Shown here piece after piece: positions 7,784-17,086 of a DNA stretch of 64,000 nt. The position numbers and the translations under genes were made by a program. The notes beneath the pieces were generated by a model. That model saw nothing but the letters and a program-made list of their open reading frames with translations. It did not search any database and was not told the DNA's origin. This DNA is from CAVIQK01 sp963644945 (GTDB lineage Bacteria > Bacillota > Clostridia > Christensenellales > DTU072). The stretch spans positions 142,710 to 206,709 of the forward strand of contig CAVIQK010000001.1 in NCBI GenBank assembly GCA_963644945.1, read 5' to 3'. Position 1 is the first letter of the stretch; every line of letters begins with the position of its first letter.

Positions 7784-8881
7784 ATGATAGACAAGTATCA
7801 AACAAATCAAAAAATTCAAGAACTCAACGATTCCGTCAGAGTAAGCAACGATGCTTTGAAGGTGGAAGAAAAAAGAGTTAGGTTGAAAGAAATTGAGGCT
7901 CTCCAAAAGGAGCCCGATTTTTGGTTGGATGTAGAAAAAGCCAATGCTTTGTCAAAGGAAGCGTCGGCGCTAGGTAGAGTAGTAAACAAAGTCGATGCCC
8001 TCAAAAAGGAAATCGAAGGCTTTTCGGAACTTGTCGATATGGCGATAGAACTCGGCGGTGACGAGGAAGAAAACGAAGTTAAAGAAAAACTAAAAGACCT
8101 TGAAAAGCGTATTAAAGAATTGTCCATTACGGCACTTTTTAGAGGAAAGTATGACGGCAACGATGCGATTTTGACGATACATGCGGGCGCCGGTGGCACC
8201 GAGGCTCAGGACTGGGCGGACATGTTGTTTAGAATGTACACGAGGTTTTCGGAAAGGGAAGGCTATAAAGTAAAGGTCCTTGATATACTTGAAATGGAAG
8301 ATGCCGGAATCAAATCGGTGACGATGGAAATTTCCGGAGAGAACGTGTATGGGTACCTAAAAGCCGAAAAAGGGGTACACAGACTCGTAAGAATATCTCC
8401 TTTTGATGCCAACAAAAGAAGACACACGTCTTTCGCTTCGGTCGAGGTTATGCCTGTTATCGATGACGACGGCGGAGTGGTTATCAACCCCGACGATTTG
8501 AGAATCGACACTTATAGAAGTGGCGGAAAGGGCGGACAAAACGTCAACAAGGTTTCGTCTGCTATTCGTATTACGCATATCCCTACAAACATTGTCGTGC
8601 AGTGCCAAAACGAGAGAAGTCAGTTGCAAAACAAGGAAATGGCAATGAAGATGCTCACGTCTAAACTTATCGAGTTGCAAGAAAGAGAACGTGAAGAACG
8701 TGATGCGGAGATCAAAGGGGCTATCAAGAAAATCGAGTGGGGTAGCCAAATTAGGTCGTATGTTTTTTGTCCGTACACCATGGTGAAAGATCATCGTACC
8801 GATTATGAAGTGGGCGATGTGTATGCCGTTATGGACGGAGATATTGAAGGATTTATTGTCGAATATCTTAAAATGAGTTGA
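7784..8881 (+). CDS. prfB: Peptide chain release factor 2
   Basis: RF2 recognises UGA and UAA stop codons and triggers peptide release. At 365 aa it aligns in length and numbering with the E. coli protein: SPF anticodon-like motif at 205-207 and GGQ at 250-252. The ATG at 7784 is chosen over a TTG at 7769 that lies inside secA. The whole protein reads in a single frame, so the programmed +1 frameshift found near codon 25 in most bacteria is absent. It is tightly spaced after secA and eight bases before tsaD. Confidence 0.96.
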   Translation: MIDKYQTNQKIQELNDSVRVSNDALKVEEKRVRLKEIEALQKEPDFWLDVEKANALSKEASALGRVVNKVDALKKEIEGFSELVDMAIELGGDEEENEVKEKLKDLEKRIKELSITALFRGKYDGNDAILTIHAGAGGTEAQDWADMLFRMYTRFSEREGYKVKVLDILEMEDAGIKSVTMEISGENVYGYLKAEKGVHRLVRISPFDANKRRHTSFASVEVMPVIDDDGGVVINPDDLRIDTYRSGGKGGQNVNKVSSAIRITHIPTNIVVQCQNERSQLQNKEMAMKMLTSKLIELQEREREERDAEIKGAIKKIEWGSQIRSYVFCPYTMVKDHRTDYEVGDVYAVMDGDIEGFIVEYLKMS

Positions 8882-8888
8882 GGTTGTC

Positions 8889-9935
8889 GTGGGTTATTAT
8901 GAAAGAGCCGTCGAAAAACTTGACGGGGTTAGGAATAAAAAAGATTTGACGATTTTGTCAATAGAATCGAGTTGCGACGAGACTGCCGTTGCCATTTTGG
9001 TGGGGGACGAGGTCAAAGCCGATATAATTTCGTCACAAATAGAGATTCATAAAAGATTCGGAGGCGTTGTCCCCGAAATTGCATCGAGAAAACACACCGA
9101 AGCCATTGACAATCTTGTAGAAGAGGCGCTTACTAAGGCAGAGATTACTCTTGACAAGGTGGATGTAATAGCGGTGACTTACGGAGCGGGGCTTCTCGGG
9201 GCTTTGCTTGTAGGAGTCACGTATGCAAAGGCACTCGCTTTTGCGACCGACAAACCGCTTGTCGCCGTCAACCATGTTAAAGGGCATATAGAGGCCAATA
9301 AAATTGTCAACAAGGATCTAAAACCGCCGTTCATTTCTTTGCTTTGTAGCGGTGGACATACGGAAATTACTAAGGTTGAAGAGTCGGGTGAAACCCTTCT
9401 CGGCAGAACCCAAGACGATGCCGTAGGAGAGGCTTTTGACAAAGTGGCAAGAGTCATAGGACTCTCTTATCCCGGGGGACCGGAGATAGAAAAAGCATCC
9501 AAAGGAAGAGTGGGGAGCATCGAGTTTTCTAAACCTCTCAAGGGGCAAGCAGGCTATGATTTTTCCTATTCGGGACTCAAAACACAAGTTATAAATTATG
9601 TGCGAAACCGTGAGGCAAGAGGCGAAACTATCGACAGAGAAGAAGTGGCGTCGAGTTTTCAACGTGTAGCGGTCGAGATGCTTGTAGAAAATGCGATAAG
9701 GGCATGTCTAGATACCAAAATCATGGTCTTGTCTGCCGGTGGCGGAGTATGTGCCAACGGATATTTGAGAGAAAAACTCTCGGAAGAAACGACGAAAAAC
9801 GGCATAAAACTCTATCTTCCCGAAAAAAGATTTTGTACGGACAATGCCGTCATGATAGCATCAAAAGCAAGGTCGATGATACTCTCGGGATCGCTCCCAT
9901 CCGACCTTGATCTAGATGCAGAACCCAACTTATAA
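8889..9935 (+). CDS. tsaD: tRNA threonylcarbamoyladenosine transferase TsaD
   Basis: Catalytic subunit that installs t6A at position 37 of ANN-decoding tRNAs. The ASKHA-fold signatures are present: SIESSCDETAVAI, the metal-binding HVKGH (His129, His133), SLLCSGGHTE and the C-terminal FCTDNAVMIA with the metal-binding Asp. The GTG at 8889, behind TGAGGT, gives 348 aa and an N-terminal extension of about 20 residues compared with typical TsaD. A start at TTG 8946 would remove it. Partners TsaB, TsaE and TsaC are not in this window. Confidence 0.93.
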   Translation: MGYYERAVEKLDGVRNKKDLTILSIESSCDETAVAILVGDEVKADIISSQIEIHKRFGGVVPEIASRKHTEAIDNLVEEALTKAEITLDKVDVIAVTYGAGLLGALLVGVTYAKALAFATDKPLVAVNHVKGHIEANKIVNKDLKPPFISLLCSGGHTEITKVEESGETLLGRTQDDAVGEAFDKVARVIGLSYPGGPEIEKASKGRVGSIEFSKPLKGQAGYDFSYSGLKTQVINYVRNREARGETIDREEVASSFQRVAVEMLVENAIRACLDTKIMVLSAGGGVCANGYLREKLSEETTKNGIKLYLPEKRFCTDNAVMIASKARSMILSGSLPSDLDLDAEPNL

Positions 9936-9953
9936 AAGATTTTGATTTTCAAT

Positions 9954-10688
9954 ATGCACGACAAAAGTTTGATAAAATCTGACGAAAGACTGGATGATTT
10001 GGAGTGTAAATCTCTTTTTATCATACAAAAAAAAGGCGGTTATGCCTTTACCGGTGATGCCGTACTTTTGGCAAATTCGGTAAAAGCCACAAGCGGTGAA
10101 ACCGTTGTCGATTTAGGGACGGGATCGGGTGTAATTGCTACCATTGTCGCCGCCAAAACCAAAGCAAAAGTCGTGTATGGCATCGAGATTCAAGAGTCTC
10201 TTGCCGACCGAGCCAAAAGAAGTGTGATTTACAACGGTCTTGAAGACGTGGTCAAGATTAAAAATATGGATATGCGTAAAGCCCCCGACCTTTTTAAGGG
10301 TGTAGGAGTGGATGTCGTGGTTGTCAATCCCCCATATTTTAAGTGGGACGGAGCAGAAGTCAACGAAAAGAATATTGCAAGGTCCGAGATTGCGATTACA
10401 CTTGAAGAGATCGTCAAAGTCGCTAGCGACATATTGAAATTCGGCGGAAGATTTTATATGATTTCCAAAACCGAAAGACTGGTCGATGCACTCTTTTATA
10501 TGCGCAAGTATAAAATCGAGCCCAAGACTTTACGGATGGTCGTGCCAAAGCCGGGAAGAACTGCCGATACCTTCATTGTCGAAGGGCGAAAAAACGGTCA
10601 AGAAGGGTTCAAGGTGATTGGCGATCTTGTCGTGAGAAACAGTGACGGAGAACTTACCGACGAAGCAAGGAGAATGTACGGAAAATGA
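9954..10688 (+). CDS. TrmN6/YabB-type adenine-N6 methyltransferase
   Basis: A 244-aa SAM-dependent methyltransferase. It shows the SAM-binding DLGTGSGVIATIVA and the VVNPPYFKW motif that defines N6-adenine methylases of the tRNA1(Val) A37 type (YfiC/TrmN6; YabB in Bacillus). The start is taken at ATG 9954 rather than the TTG at 9942. Its stop overlaps the rsmI start (ATGA). The yabB-rsmI pairing is conserved across Bacillota, which supports an RNA-modification role. The precise RNA target is inferred. Confidence 0.85.
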   Translation: MHDKSLIKSDERLDDLECKSLFIIQKKGGYAFTGDAVLLANSVKATSGETVVDLGTGSGVIATIVAAKTKAKVVYGIEIQESLADRAKRSVIYNGLEDVVKIKNMDMRKAPDLFKGVGVDVVVVNPPYFKWDGAEVNEKNIARSEIAITLEEIVKVASDILKFGGRFYMISKTERLVDALFYMRKYKIEPKTLRMVVPKPGRTADTFIVEGRKNGQEGFKVIGDLVVRNSDGELTDEARRMYGK

Positions 10689-11488
10689 GTAAACTTTACA
10701 TTGTAGGTACACCGATAGGCAACTTGGAAGATATAACTTTGAGGGCATTGAAAACGCTAAAAGAGGTCGATATTGTCGCATCGGAAGACACTAGACATAC
10801 AAGCATACTTTTACAAAAATACGATATAAAAAAGCCTCTCGTGTCGTACTATAAGCAAAAAGAAAACGAAATGGCAGACAAGATTTGCGACATGATAAGC
10901 GAAGGGAAAAACGTTGCTCTCGTGACCGATGCGGGCATGCCTGCGATAAGCGACCCGGGGGCAATTCTCGTGAGAAAGGCAAGAAGCAAAGGACTCGATA
11001 TAGAAGTAGTCCCCGGACCGACTGCGGTTTGTTCGGCAGTGGCGCTTGCCGGTCTAAAAGGAAGAGGCTTCATATTCGTAGGATTTTTACCCGAAAAGAA
11101 GAAAGATAAAGACGAGATTTTGGACAGTGTAAAAGTGTCGGGAATGCCCATTGTCTTTTATGTGGCTCCTCACGATTTGAGCGAAACTCTAAGTTATTTG
11201 CACGAAAAACTCGGCGATAGACCTGTATATGCTTGCAAGGAACTCACCAAAATACACGAGACCGTATATAGCGGAACCCTTGGCGAAATAGAGATAGAAA
11301 GCGAAAAAGGCGAATTCGTGGTCATTGTAGATGAAAATACCGAGACGGACAAAAAAGATATTGCGGAACTCATTGAAGAAGTCAATATTCTTGTAAAAAA
11401 GGGAACGACCAAAAAAGATGCTCTTAAATCTGTTGCCGACAAGTACGGTGTGTCAAAGAACTTGTTGTACGCAGAATATCATAAATAA
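10685..11488 (+). CDS. rsmI: 16S rRNA C1402 2'-O-methyltransferase RsmI
   Basis: 267 aa. The N-terminus LYIVGTPIGNLEDITLRAL and VASEDTRHTSILL are signatures of RsmI, which methylates the ribose of C1402 in the ribosomal P site. The tetrapyrrole-methylase fold continues through VTDAGMPAISDPG and EVVPGPTAV. A helical C-terminal extension ends in a short KKDALK helix-turn-helix-like segment typical of the family. It overlaps the upstream methylase gene by four bases and is followed by a terminator. Confidence 0.95.
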   Translation: MSKLYIVGTPIGNLEDITLRALKTLKEVDIVASEDTRHTSILLQKYDIKKPLVSYYKQKENEMADKICDMISEGKNVALVTDAGMPAISDPGAILVRKARSKGLDIEVVPGPTAVCSAVALAGLKGRGFIFVGFLPEKKKDKDEILDSVKVSGMPIVFYVAPHDLSETLSYLHEKLGDRPVYACKELTKIHETVYSGTLGEIEIESEKGEFVVIVDENTETDKKDIAELIEEVNILVKKGTTKKDALKSVADKYGVSKNLLYAEYHK

Positions 11489-11497
11489 AGAAAATAA

Positions 11498-11526
11498 AAA
11501 AGGCGATTTGATTCGCCTTTTGTTTT
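11498..11526. terminator. Bidirectional terminator between rsmI and PAP2 genes
   Basis: A 9-bp stem AAAAGGCGA/TCGCCTTTT (11498-11506 with 11513-11521) lies between convergent genes, with T-rich tails on both strands. Confidence 0.8.
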
Positions 11527-11548
11527 AGTCACTTTGTAAATCGTTAGG

Positions 11549-12205
11549 TTATGATTTTTGGACGCAAGCGGAATGTAGGAAAGCAAGATAGCCAAAACTT
11601 ATTACTCCCGACAATAAAATACCGCCGATAATGTCCGTAAACCAATGGACTCCGGACAGCAGTCTAAATACGACCATTATTACCATCAATACGGAAGAAA
11701 TTATGGCTAATGCGATTCTAATTTTTTTGTTGTTTAGATCTTTCCATATTGCCATAAGCGATGTTGACAAAACCGTCAAGAAAAGGAAAGTGTGCGATGA
11801 CGGAAAAGATGCTTCCAGCGTGTCGCCGATAGGTCTATAATTTACAGGAAAAATCTCAAATAAAACATAACAAAATGCTACCAAAATATAGACACCTGCA
11901 AGTCCTAAAATACGTTTATCGACAAGGTGAAGGTGTTTTCTTTTGAGTAGTTGAATAATTCCTACGACAGCAAAAACTCCCATTAGCGCAATAGCGATAT
12001 AACCTAATATTTCGGTGATAACGTAAAATGCGTGGTTTGGAGATATTGCCGATTTTACGGCATTGTTGAGCGAGGAAAAACCTATTTCGGAGCCTTGTAG
12101 TCCACTCTTAGAAGTATCCACTATCATAAGAAGGATAAGGAGAAGATTAAAGCAAAAAAGAAAAGCGGTAGATATTAAGATATAGGGATTTTTAATTTTT
12201 TTCAT
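11549..12205 (-). CDS. PAP2-family membrane phosphatase
   Basis: 218 aa with about six membrane helices. The phosphatidic acid phosphatase type 2 motifs are visible: a degenerate first motif ending in NYRPI, PSSH near 135, and SGVHWFTDIIGG near 183-194 with the catalytic His and Asp. Such enzymes dephosphorylate lipid phosphates (undecaprenyl-PP, PA or PGP) at the outer membrane face. It is third in a minus-strand run after the GH13 and zinc-PLC genes, 56 bases downstream. The substrate is not known. Confidence 0.85.
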   Translation of the reverse strand: MKKIKNPYILISTAFLFCFNLLLILLMIVDTSKSGLQGSEIGFSSLNNAVKSAISPNHAFYVITEILGYIAIALMGVFAVVGIIQLLKRKHLHLVDKRILGLAGVYILVAFCYVLFEIFPVNYRPIGDTLEASFPSSHTFLFLTVLSTSLMAIWKDLNNKKIRIALAIISSVLMVIMVVFRLLSGVHWFTDIIGGILLSGVISFGYLAFLHSACVQKS

Positions 12206-12261
12206 TGTTGTATCCTCGTTGTTTGGGGTGCCAAAAGTGGCAATTTAGCGACCGAAACTCC

Positions 12262-13176
12262 TTAATATGTACGTAGTCCTTCGTAGTTGACGGAGAAATC
12301 TTTTTTGTCTAAAACACCTCTCGTTTCGATGGCTTGTGTGAATTTGAGTATATAATCGACAGACTTGTCTATGGCGATTTCGTAGAGTTCGATCATGTTT
12401 TTGTCGGAAAGTTCTTCTTCGTTTCTTACGACATTAAAGGGACGTCTGTCTTCGTTGAATAGATCCACTTGTCCGTATCCCACAGGGGGACGAAGGAGGG
12501 AAGATACACTCTTTTTTAGATCAAAGGCATTTTCTACCCAACTGAAAAAACGTTTTTTGATACCGTATTTATCTTTCCACAATATGCCGAAAAAGTTGGA
12601 TATTGCGAAAGAAAATTCGATCTTACTGATAGGCACGTCGTAGCGGTAAACTTTGTTGATTACTTCTCTATATAACATGCCGATTTCTTTTTTGACTTTG
12701 TGAGGCGCTTTGCCACAAGAGAGGGAAGAAAAGTCCCTAGCATCGAGTCCTTTTCTGTCTTTCAGCACCCATTCGTCAAGGGTAGATTCGATAATGTTGT
12801 GAATATTCATTTGATATTCTGCGGCATAATCTCTGGTAAGTCCTTCTTCGGACAAAAAGTAAACAAGCGGGTGAAGAGTATGGTCCGCAACATAGTGGGT
12901 GAGTAGCCCTAGCATGTATGCCGTTTGAGTTTCGTTCCTTGTTCTGTTTAGGTGTATCACCGACTTTTCAAAAGTTTCATATACATGGTTGAAGTGCATG
13001 CGGTTGGAGTATCTTGCGGAGACGTCGCCGATTTCTCGCAATGTGTAAAGAAAGTCCGGACCGATGGAACCTAGATTGTAGGCACTTCTGTTGCGATCGA
13101 TAAGCGATTTTATATCGTCGGGGAGTTTATCTAAGACTTCTTCTGCTAGAAAATAATGTGTTATTAAATTTGGCAT
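12262..13176 (-). CDS. Zinc-dependent phospholipase C-like protein
   Basis: 304 aa, cytosolic by sequence (no signal peptide). The N-terminal half carries the histidine-rich metal pattern of the S1-P1/zinc-dependent PLC group: MPNLITHYFLAEEV, GSIGPDF, MHFNHVYETF and LLTHYVADHTLHPL. In secreted clostridial alpha-toxins these residues bind three zincs. This intracellular type is widespread in Clostridia with unproven substrate. It starts behind AAGGAG, nine bases after the GH13 gene, so the two are cotranscribed. Confidence 0.75.
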   Translation of the reverse strand: MPNLITHYFLAEEVLDKLPDDIKSLIDRNRSAYNLGSIGPDFLYTLREIGDVSARYSNRMHFNHVYETFEKSVIHLNRTRNETQTAYMLGLLTHYVADHTLHPLVYFLSEEGLTRDYAAEYQMNIHNIIESTLDEWVLKDRKGLDARDFSSLSCGKAPHKVKKEIGMLYREVINKVYRYDVPISKIEFSFAISNFFGILWKDKYGIKKRFFSWVENAFDLKKSVSSLLRPPVGYGQVDLFNEDRRPFNVVRNEEELSDKNMIELYEIAIDKSVDYILKFTQAIETRGVLDKKDFSVNYEGLRTY

Positions 13177-13185
13177 AATAACTCC

Positions 13186-14859
13186 TTATAATAGGTAGAA
13201 CACCATTGCTTCGTATGGCGACAAGACCATGTTGGAAAGGTATCTTTCGTGTTCGTAGTTGTGAAGTATAAGGTCGCATTTTTCCCATGCGGCATCTTTC
13301 GGGAGGTTGAAGGGAACTTCCTTATTTGTGAAGTTGCAGATGACGAAAAGTCTTTCGCCATGCCACATTCTTTCGTAGCACCAAACATTCTTGTCACCGG
13401 TGAAATTCTCTTTGTAAATGCCGTATTTGACAATGTCGGATGACTTTCTAAATGCAATGACTTCCTTGTAAAAATTGAGAATTGAGTCGGGATCGGTTTC
13501 GGCATCTTGCACGTTGATTGTGCAGTGGTTGGGGTTGACCTTAAACCATGGCGTGCCTGTCGTAAAACCTGCGTTTTCGTCCGGTGTCCATTGCATAGGG
13601 GTACGTGCTTGGTCACGACCGATTTTGTCGTAACAATGTTTGATGAGCGGACGGAACAACGGCTCGAAAATACCAAAAGACTTCCTTATGTTTTTGACAA
13701 AGACGTCTTCATATTCGTCAATGGAATCGAATTTGCAGTTGAGCATGCCGATTTCTTGCCCTTGATAAATGTAAGGCGTGCCTTGGAGCATTTGTAGAGC
13801 GATACAAAGCATCTTGCCGGCTTCGATACGATATTCTTTGAAATTGCCGACGTACCTAGAAAGCGATCTCGGTTGGTCGTGGTTTTCGAGATATAGGGCA
13901 TTCCAGCCTCTGCCTCTCATGCCGTGTTGCCATTTGCGGAATATCTTTTTGAACTTTTTGAGATTGAATTTTACAGGGAAAACTTGGGCAACGGTATCTG
14001 CGGACAAATGTTCGAAGGTAAATACGGTGTCAAGTTCTTCTCTGGTTTCGTCACAATACAATATGCCTTGTTCGATGGTGACTCCTGCGGCTTCGCCGAC
14101 TGTCATGGTGTCGCCCGTAGAAAAAGCATTTTTGTTGAGATCGTGCAAATATTCGTGAATTTTAGGACCGTGTGTAAAATACTCGTCGCCTCTTGAAACC
14201 AAACTGAATTTGCCGTTTTTGAAGCGAGAATCTTTGGAAATATACGTGATTACGTCGCAACGGAATCCGTCAACTCCTAGGTCTATCCAATACTTGACGA
14301 TGTCGGCAATTTCTTGTCTTACCTTAGGATTGTTCCAATTGAGATCAGGTTGTTTTTTGGAAAACAAATGGAGATAATATTCTCCGCTTTTAGGATCTTT
14401 TTCCCAAGCCGTTCCGCCGAATCTCGAAGTCCAATTGTTGGGGGGACGTTTTCCGCCGGCACGACCTTTTTTGAATATATAATAATCTCTATAAGGAGAA
14501 GTGGGATCTTCTAGGGCTTTTTGGAACCATTCGTGTTCGTCGGACGTGTGGTTGGCGACAAGGTCCATTATTAGACGGATGCCACGTTTGTGCATTTCCG
14601 CAATCATTTGTTTGAAGTCGTCGAGAGTGCCGAATTCGGGAAGAATATCTCTATAATCCGAAATGTCGTATCCGTTGTCGTCGCAAGGAGATTTGTAGAT
14701 AGGCGAAAGCCATATTGCGTTGACACCGAGAGATGCGATGTAATCGAGTTTTTGGATGATGCCTTGGAGATCTCCTATACCGTCACCGTTGGAATCATAA
14801 AAACTTCTAGGGTAAATTTGGTAGATTACCGCATTTTTGTACCATCTGGTCTTTTCCAT
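13186..14859 (-). CDS. GH13 alpha-glucosidase (oligo-1,6-glucosidase type)
   Basis: A 557-aa cytosolic glycoside hydrolase with the (beta/alpha)8 barrel of family GH13. N-terminus: WYKNAVIYQIYPRSFYDSNG. Catalytic residues are nucleophile Asp202 (DGFRCDVI), acid/base Glu256 (TVGEAAG) and transition-state Asp328 (ENHDQPR). Val203 after the nucleophile is the residue associated with activity on alpha-1,6 bonds in this subgroup, which suggests isomaltose or isomalto-oligosaccharides, but trehalose-6-phosphate hydrolases are close relatives. The ATG at 14859 is preferred over an upstream GTG because AAAGGAG sits five bases before it. Confidence 0.88.
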   Translation of the reverse strand: MEKTRWYKNAVIYQIYPRSFYDSNGDGIGDLQGIIQKLDYIASLGVNAIWLSPIYKSPCDDNGYDISDYRDILPEFGTLDDFKQMIAEMHKRGIRLIMDLVANHTSDEHEWFQKALEDPTSPYRDYYIFKKGRAGGKRPPNNWTSRFGGTAWEKDPKSGEYYLHLFSKKQPDLNWNNPKVRQEIADIVKYWIDLGVDGFRCDVITYISKDSRFKNGKFSLVSRGDEYFTHGPKIHEYLHDLNKNAFSTGDTMTVGEAAGVTIEQGILYCDETREELDTVFTFEHLSADTVAQVFPVKFNLKKFKKIFRKWQHGMRGRGWNALYLENHDQPRSLSRYVGNFKEYRIEAGKMLCIALQMLQGTPYIYQGQEIGMLNCKFDSIDEYEDVFVKNIRKSFGIFEPLFRPLIKHCYDKIGRDQARTPMQWTPDENAGFTTGTPWFKVNPNHCTINVQDAETDPDSILNFYKEVIAFRKSSDIVKYGIYKENFTGDKNVWCYERMWHGERLFVICNFTNKEVPFNLPKDAAWEKCDLILHNYEHERYLSNMVLSPYEAMVFYLL

Positions 14860-14895
14860 AAACACTCCTTTGAATCGAAATTCAGTGTAGATATT

Positions 14896-14901
14896 ATTAT
14901 A
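14896..14901 (-). promoter_or_regulatory. -10 box for the GH13 operon
   Basis: A perfect minus-strand TATAAT about 37 bases upstream of the GH13 start. No convincing -35 was found at the right distance. Confidence 0.4.
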
Positions 14902-14931
14902 ACATATATTTAGAAAAAATACTATAAATTT

Positions 14932-16128
14932 TTAGGTGGAGGAAGGGCTGAGTCGCAAAAACCTCGATATGAATATTTTTTGGATGTCACCGTACTTGAT
15001 AGATTTGATTATTATGGTGGGGTTTCCTTCGGTGTCGTGTGATTCTTCCTTCTCTACGGCACTGTTGTCTTTGGTGTAAGAGTCCGTCCCTTCGCTCATG
15101 CCCGAAAGTTTTAGATAAATGTCGTTGAAAAACGTGGCGATTTCTCTAAAAGGATTTTTGTATTTTTGGTATAATTCATATTCCTTGTCGTAGTCTTTCA
15201 TGATAAGGGCGGAGTAGCCTTTGATGAATGATTTGTATTCGTCGGAAGACTGAGAATAGATTTCTTTTACTCCGTTTTGTAAAAACCCGATGCCATATTC
15301 AAGGGCAGAATATTCAAGATAATCGTTTCCCGAATTAAGACAAACGTAAAACGCCAAAACATTGGCTTCGTTTTCCCTCATAACACCCATGGAGTGGGCG
15401 ATTTCGTGGGCAACGGTCAAAGGAATCTCCGAATAGTAAGTGTTGGCTAGGTTGACGTTAGATTCCGATGTAATTGAAAAATAAATACCGCTTATGCCAA
15501 AACTTGCGAACATTTCTTTGGTTGCAAGCAGACTTTTTGCAGACAAAACTTCGCCGAAATAATCGTCGTCTATCAAAGAGTGATATGCATCGGTTACCGC
15601 CTTGACGGTTTCTTCGAAAGAATAGGTTTCTTCTAGGTAGCCGTCTTTATCACGAGGGAGAATAGTGGCAAGTTCGTTGTAGCGAGATTGATAAAATCGG
15701 GATGCGGTCAAAAATTCTTCTTTGGTGACGGTCGCCGAGTCGTAATCTGCCGAGGGGAGAGGTGAGCGATAATATTCCATGGAGGCTGTCGCCGTATAAA
15801 TGAACACGAAAATAGAAATTATGGCTACTGCTTTAAGTAAAAGTTGAAGAGATTTTTTCGGGTGTTTTTTTATAAGGTTAGATATTATCAAAACGAGAAA
15901 AACAAGTCCCAAAATGACTGCCAAAATGATAAATAATTCGGTAAGGGGAAAAGAAACGGAAGAGGAAACTTTCCCGATGACGGTGCGATAAAATCTTGAA
16001 ATATAGCGTGACCACCATTCCGCAACCGCTTCGATTGTTTTTATAAATGTCAAAACGAGTGTCAGCAAAATAAAGATTGTGGCAACGATTATAGGCGATT
16101 TTAGGCTGGGATTTTTATTGATTTCCAT
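14932..16128 (-). CDS. DUF3810 membrane protein with HExxH metalloprotease motif
   Basis: 398 aa. Three N-terminal hydrophobic helices lie at about 11-30, 62-84 and 98-115, followed by a large domain. HEIAH at 241-245 and Glu254 nine residues later (RENEAN) form the zinc-ligand pattern of gluzincin-type peptidases. The arrangement matches DUF3810 proteins found in many Clostridia, whose substrate is unknown. The catalytic domain probably faces outside. The ATG has no Shine-Dalgarno and sits one to two bases from the predicted transcription start (see 16136-16141). Confidence 0.75.
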   Translation of the reverse strand: MEINKNPSLKSPIIVATIFILLTLVLTFIKTIEAVAEWWSRYISRFYRTVIGKVSSSVSFPLTELFIILAVILGLVFLVLIISNLIKKHPKKSLQLLLKAVAIISIFVFIYTATASMEYYRSPLPSADYDSATVTKEEFLTASRFYQSRYNELATILPRDKDGYLEETYSFEETVKAVTDAYHSLIDDDYFGEVLSAKSLLATKEMFASFGISGIYFSITSESNVNLANTYYSEIPLTVAHEIAHSMGVMRENEANVLAFYVCLNSGNDYLEYSALEYGIGFLQNGVKEIYSQSSDEYKSFIKGYSALIMKDYDKEYELYQKYKNPFREIATFFNDIYLKLSGMSEGTDSYTKDNSAVEKEESHDTEGNPTIIIKSIKYGDIQKIFISRFLRLSPSST

Positions 16129-16135
16129 ATTATTG

Positions 16136-16141
16136 AGTATA
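16136..16141 (-). promoter_or_regulatory. -10 box implying a leaderless DUF3810 mRNA
   Basis: Minus-strand TATACT ends only seven bases before the ATG, so initiation about seven bases downstream would place the first nucleotide at or beside the start codon. The -35 is weak. Confidence 0.35.
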
Positions 16142-16205
16142 ATGGTGCTATATTGAAAATAACATAAAAATCGAAGAAAACCGAAAGAATTTTTGGGGAT
16201 TCGAT

Positions 16206-17072
16206 TTAGTCGTCAAAATCCGGTGTATAGTCCAAAGTCTGGCTTGCAGGATCCTGAATAAAACCGTTGTGGAACCCAATGTTGCGTGCATGTTCGACTA
16301 CAATTTTGTATTCGAGAGGGTGGACTTTGTTTTTTAGGATGGGATGATTTTCTACAAGTTCGGTCGGTGTGTATTGGTTCATCAAAGAAATGTAGGTGTC
16401 TGTCCCAAGAGTGTCCTTTATGTAGTCAAGTATCATTATGCTGTCGTGGTAGGACTTGGGGAGAACCAAGTGTCTTACGATGATACCTTTCTTCATCTTG
16501 CCGTCTTCGATGATGTCTTCGGGCTGGTTTTTGCGCATCTCGACAAGGGACTTGGATGCATATTCAAAATAGTCCGGAGCGGACGAATATTCGTCGGAAA
16601 GGATAGACGAATAGTACTTGAAATCGGTAAGATAAATGTCAACCGCATTTTTGAGGGCTTTGATAGTCTCGGGCTTTTCGTAGCCGGAGGTGTTCCAAAC
16701 AATCGGCACCGGCGGACGATAGATTTTGAGGGCTTCTAGAATCTCTTTCGTGTAGTGGGTGGGGGTGACGAGATTTATGTTGATTGCACCTTTTTCGACT
16801 AGCACTCGCATGCGCTGGGCAAGCATTTCGGGGGTGAGGGTTTGACCTGTCACGTACCTAGAAATCTTGTAGTTTTGGCAGTATATGCACCTTAGGGAAC
16901 AGCCCGAAAAGAATATCGCTCCGCTACCTTCTCCGCTGTTTCCGGAGATGATAGGCTCTTCCCAGTAATGGAGCATGGTTTTGGCAACGACTGCTTTGTC
17001 GGTCGCTCCGCATGCACCTATGTTGTTGGTGCGGTCAAATCCGCAATTTCGTGGACAAATTTTACATTTCAT
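16206..17072 (-). CDS. Radical SAM protein, pyruvate formate-lyase activase-like
   Basis: 288 aa. The radical SAM cluster CxxxCxxC is at Cys58, Cys62 and Cys65 (SGCSLRCIYCQN). An N-terminal cysteine group (Cys3, Cys6, Cys10, Cys21) suggests a second metal or FeS site. This is the PflX-like group, related to PFL-activating enzymes but of unassigned target. The ATG at 17072 is preferred to the TTG six bases upstream. It lies downstream of a sugar transporter gene, separated by a hairpin. No glycyl-radical enzyme is adjacent. Confidence 0.82.
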   Translation of the reverse strand: MKCKICPRNCGFDRTNNIGACGATDKAVVAKTMLHYWEEPIISGNSGEGSGAIFFSGCSLRCIYCQNYKISRYVTGQTLTPEMLAQRMRVLVEKGAININLVTPTHYTKEILEALKIYRPPVPIVWNTSGYEKPETIKALKNAVDIYLTDFKYYSSILSDEYSSAPDYFEYASKSLVEMRKNQPEDIIEDGKMKKGIIVRHLVLPKSYHDSIMILDYIKDTLGTDTYISLMNQYTPTELVENHPILKNKVHPLEYKIVVEHARNIGFHNGFIQDPASQTLDYTPDFDD

Positions 17073-17086
17073 AATCAAAATATTTT

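Noticed and set aside
7854..7859. CTTTGA hexamer inside prfB, resembling the RF2 frameshift site
   Set aside because: The protein reads through in one frame, the hexamer is out of register for the +1 shift (downstream frame reads TTG AAG) and no upstream AGGGGGT-type stimulator is present.
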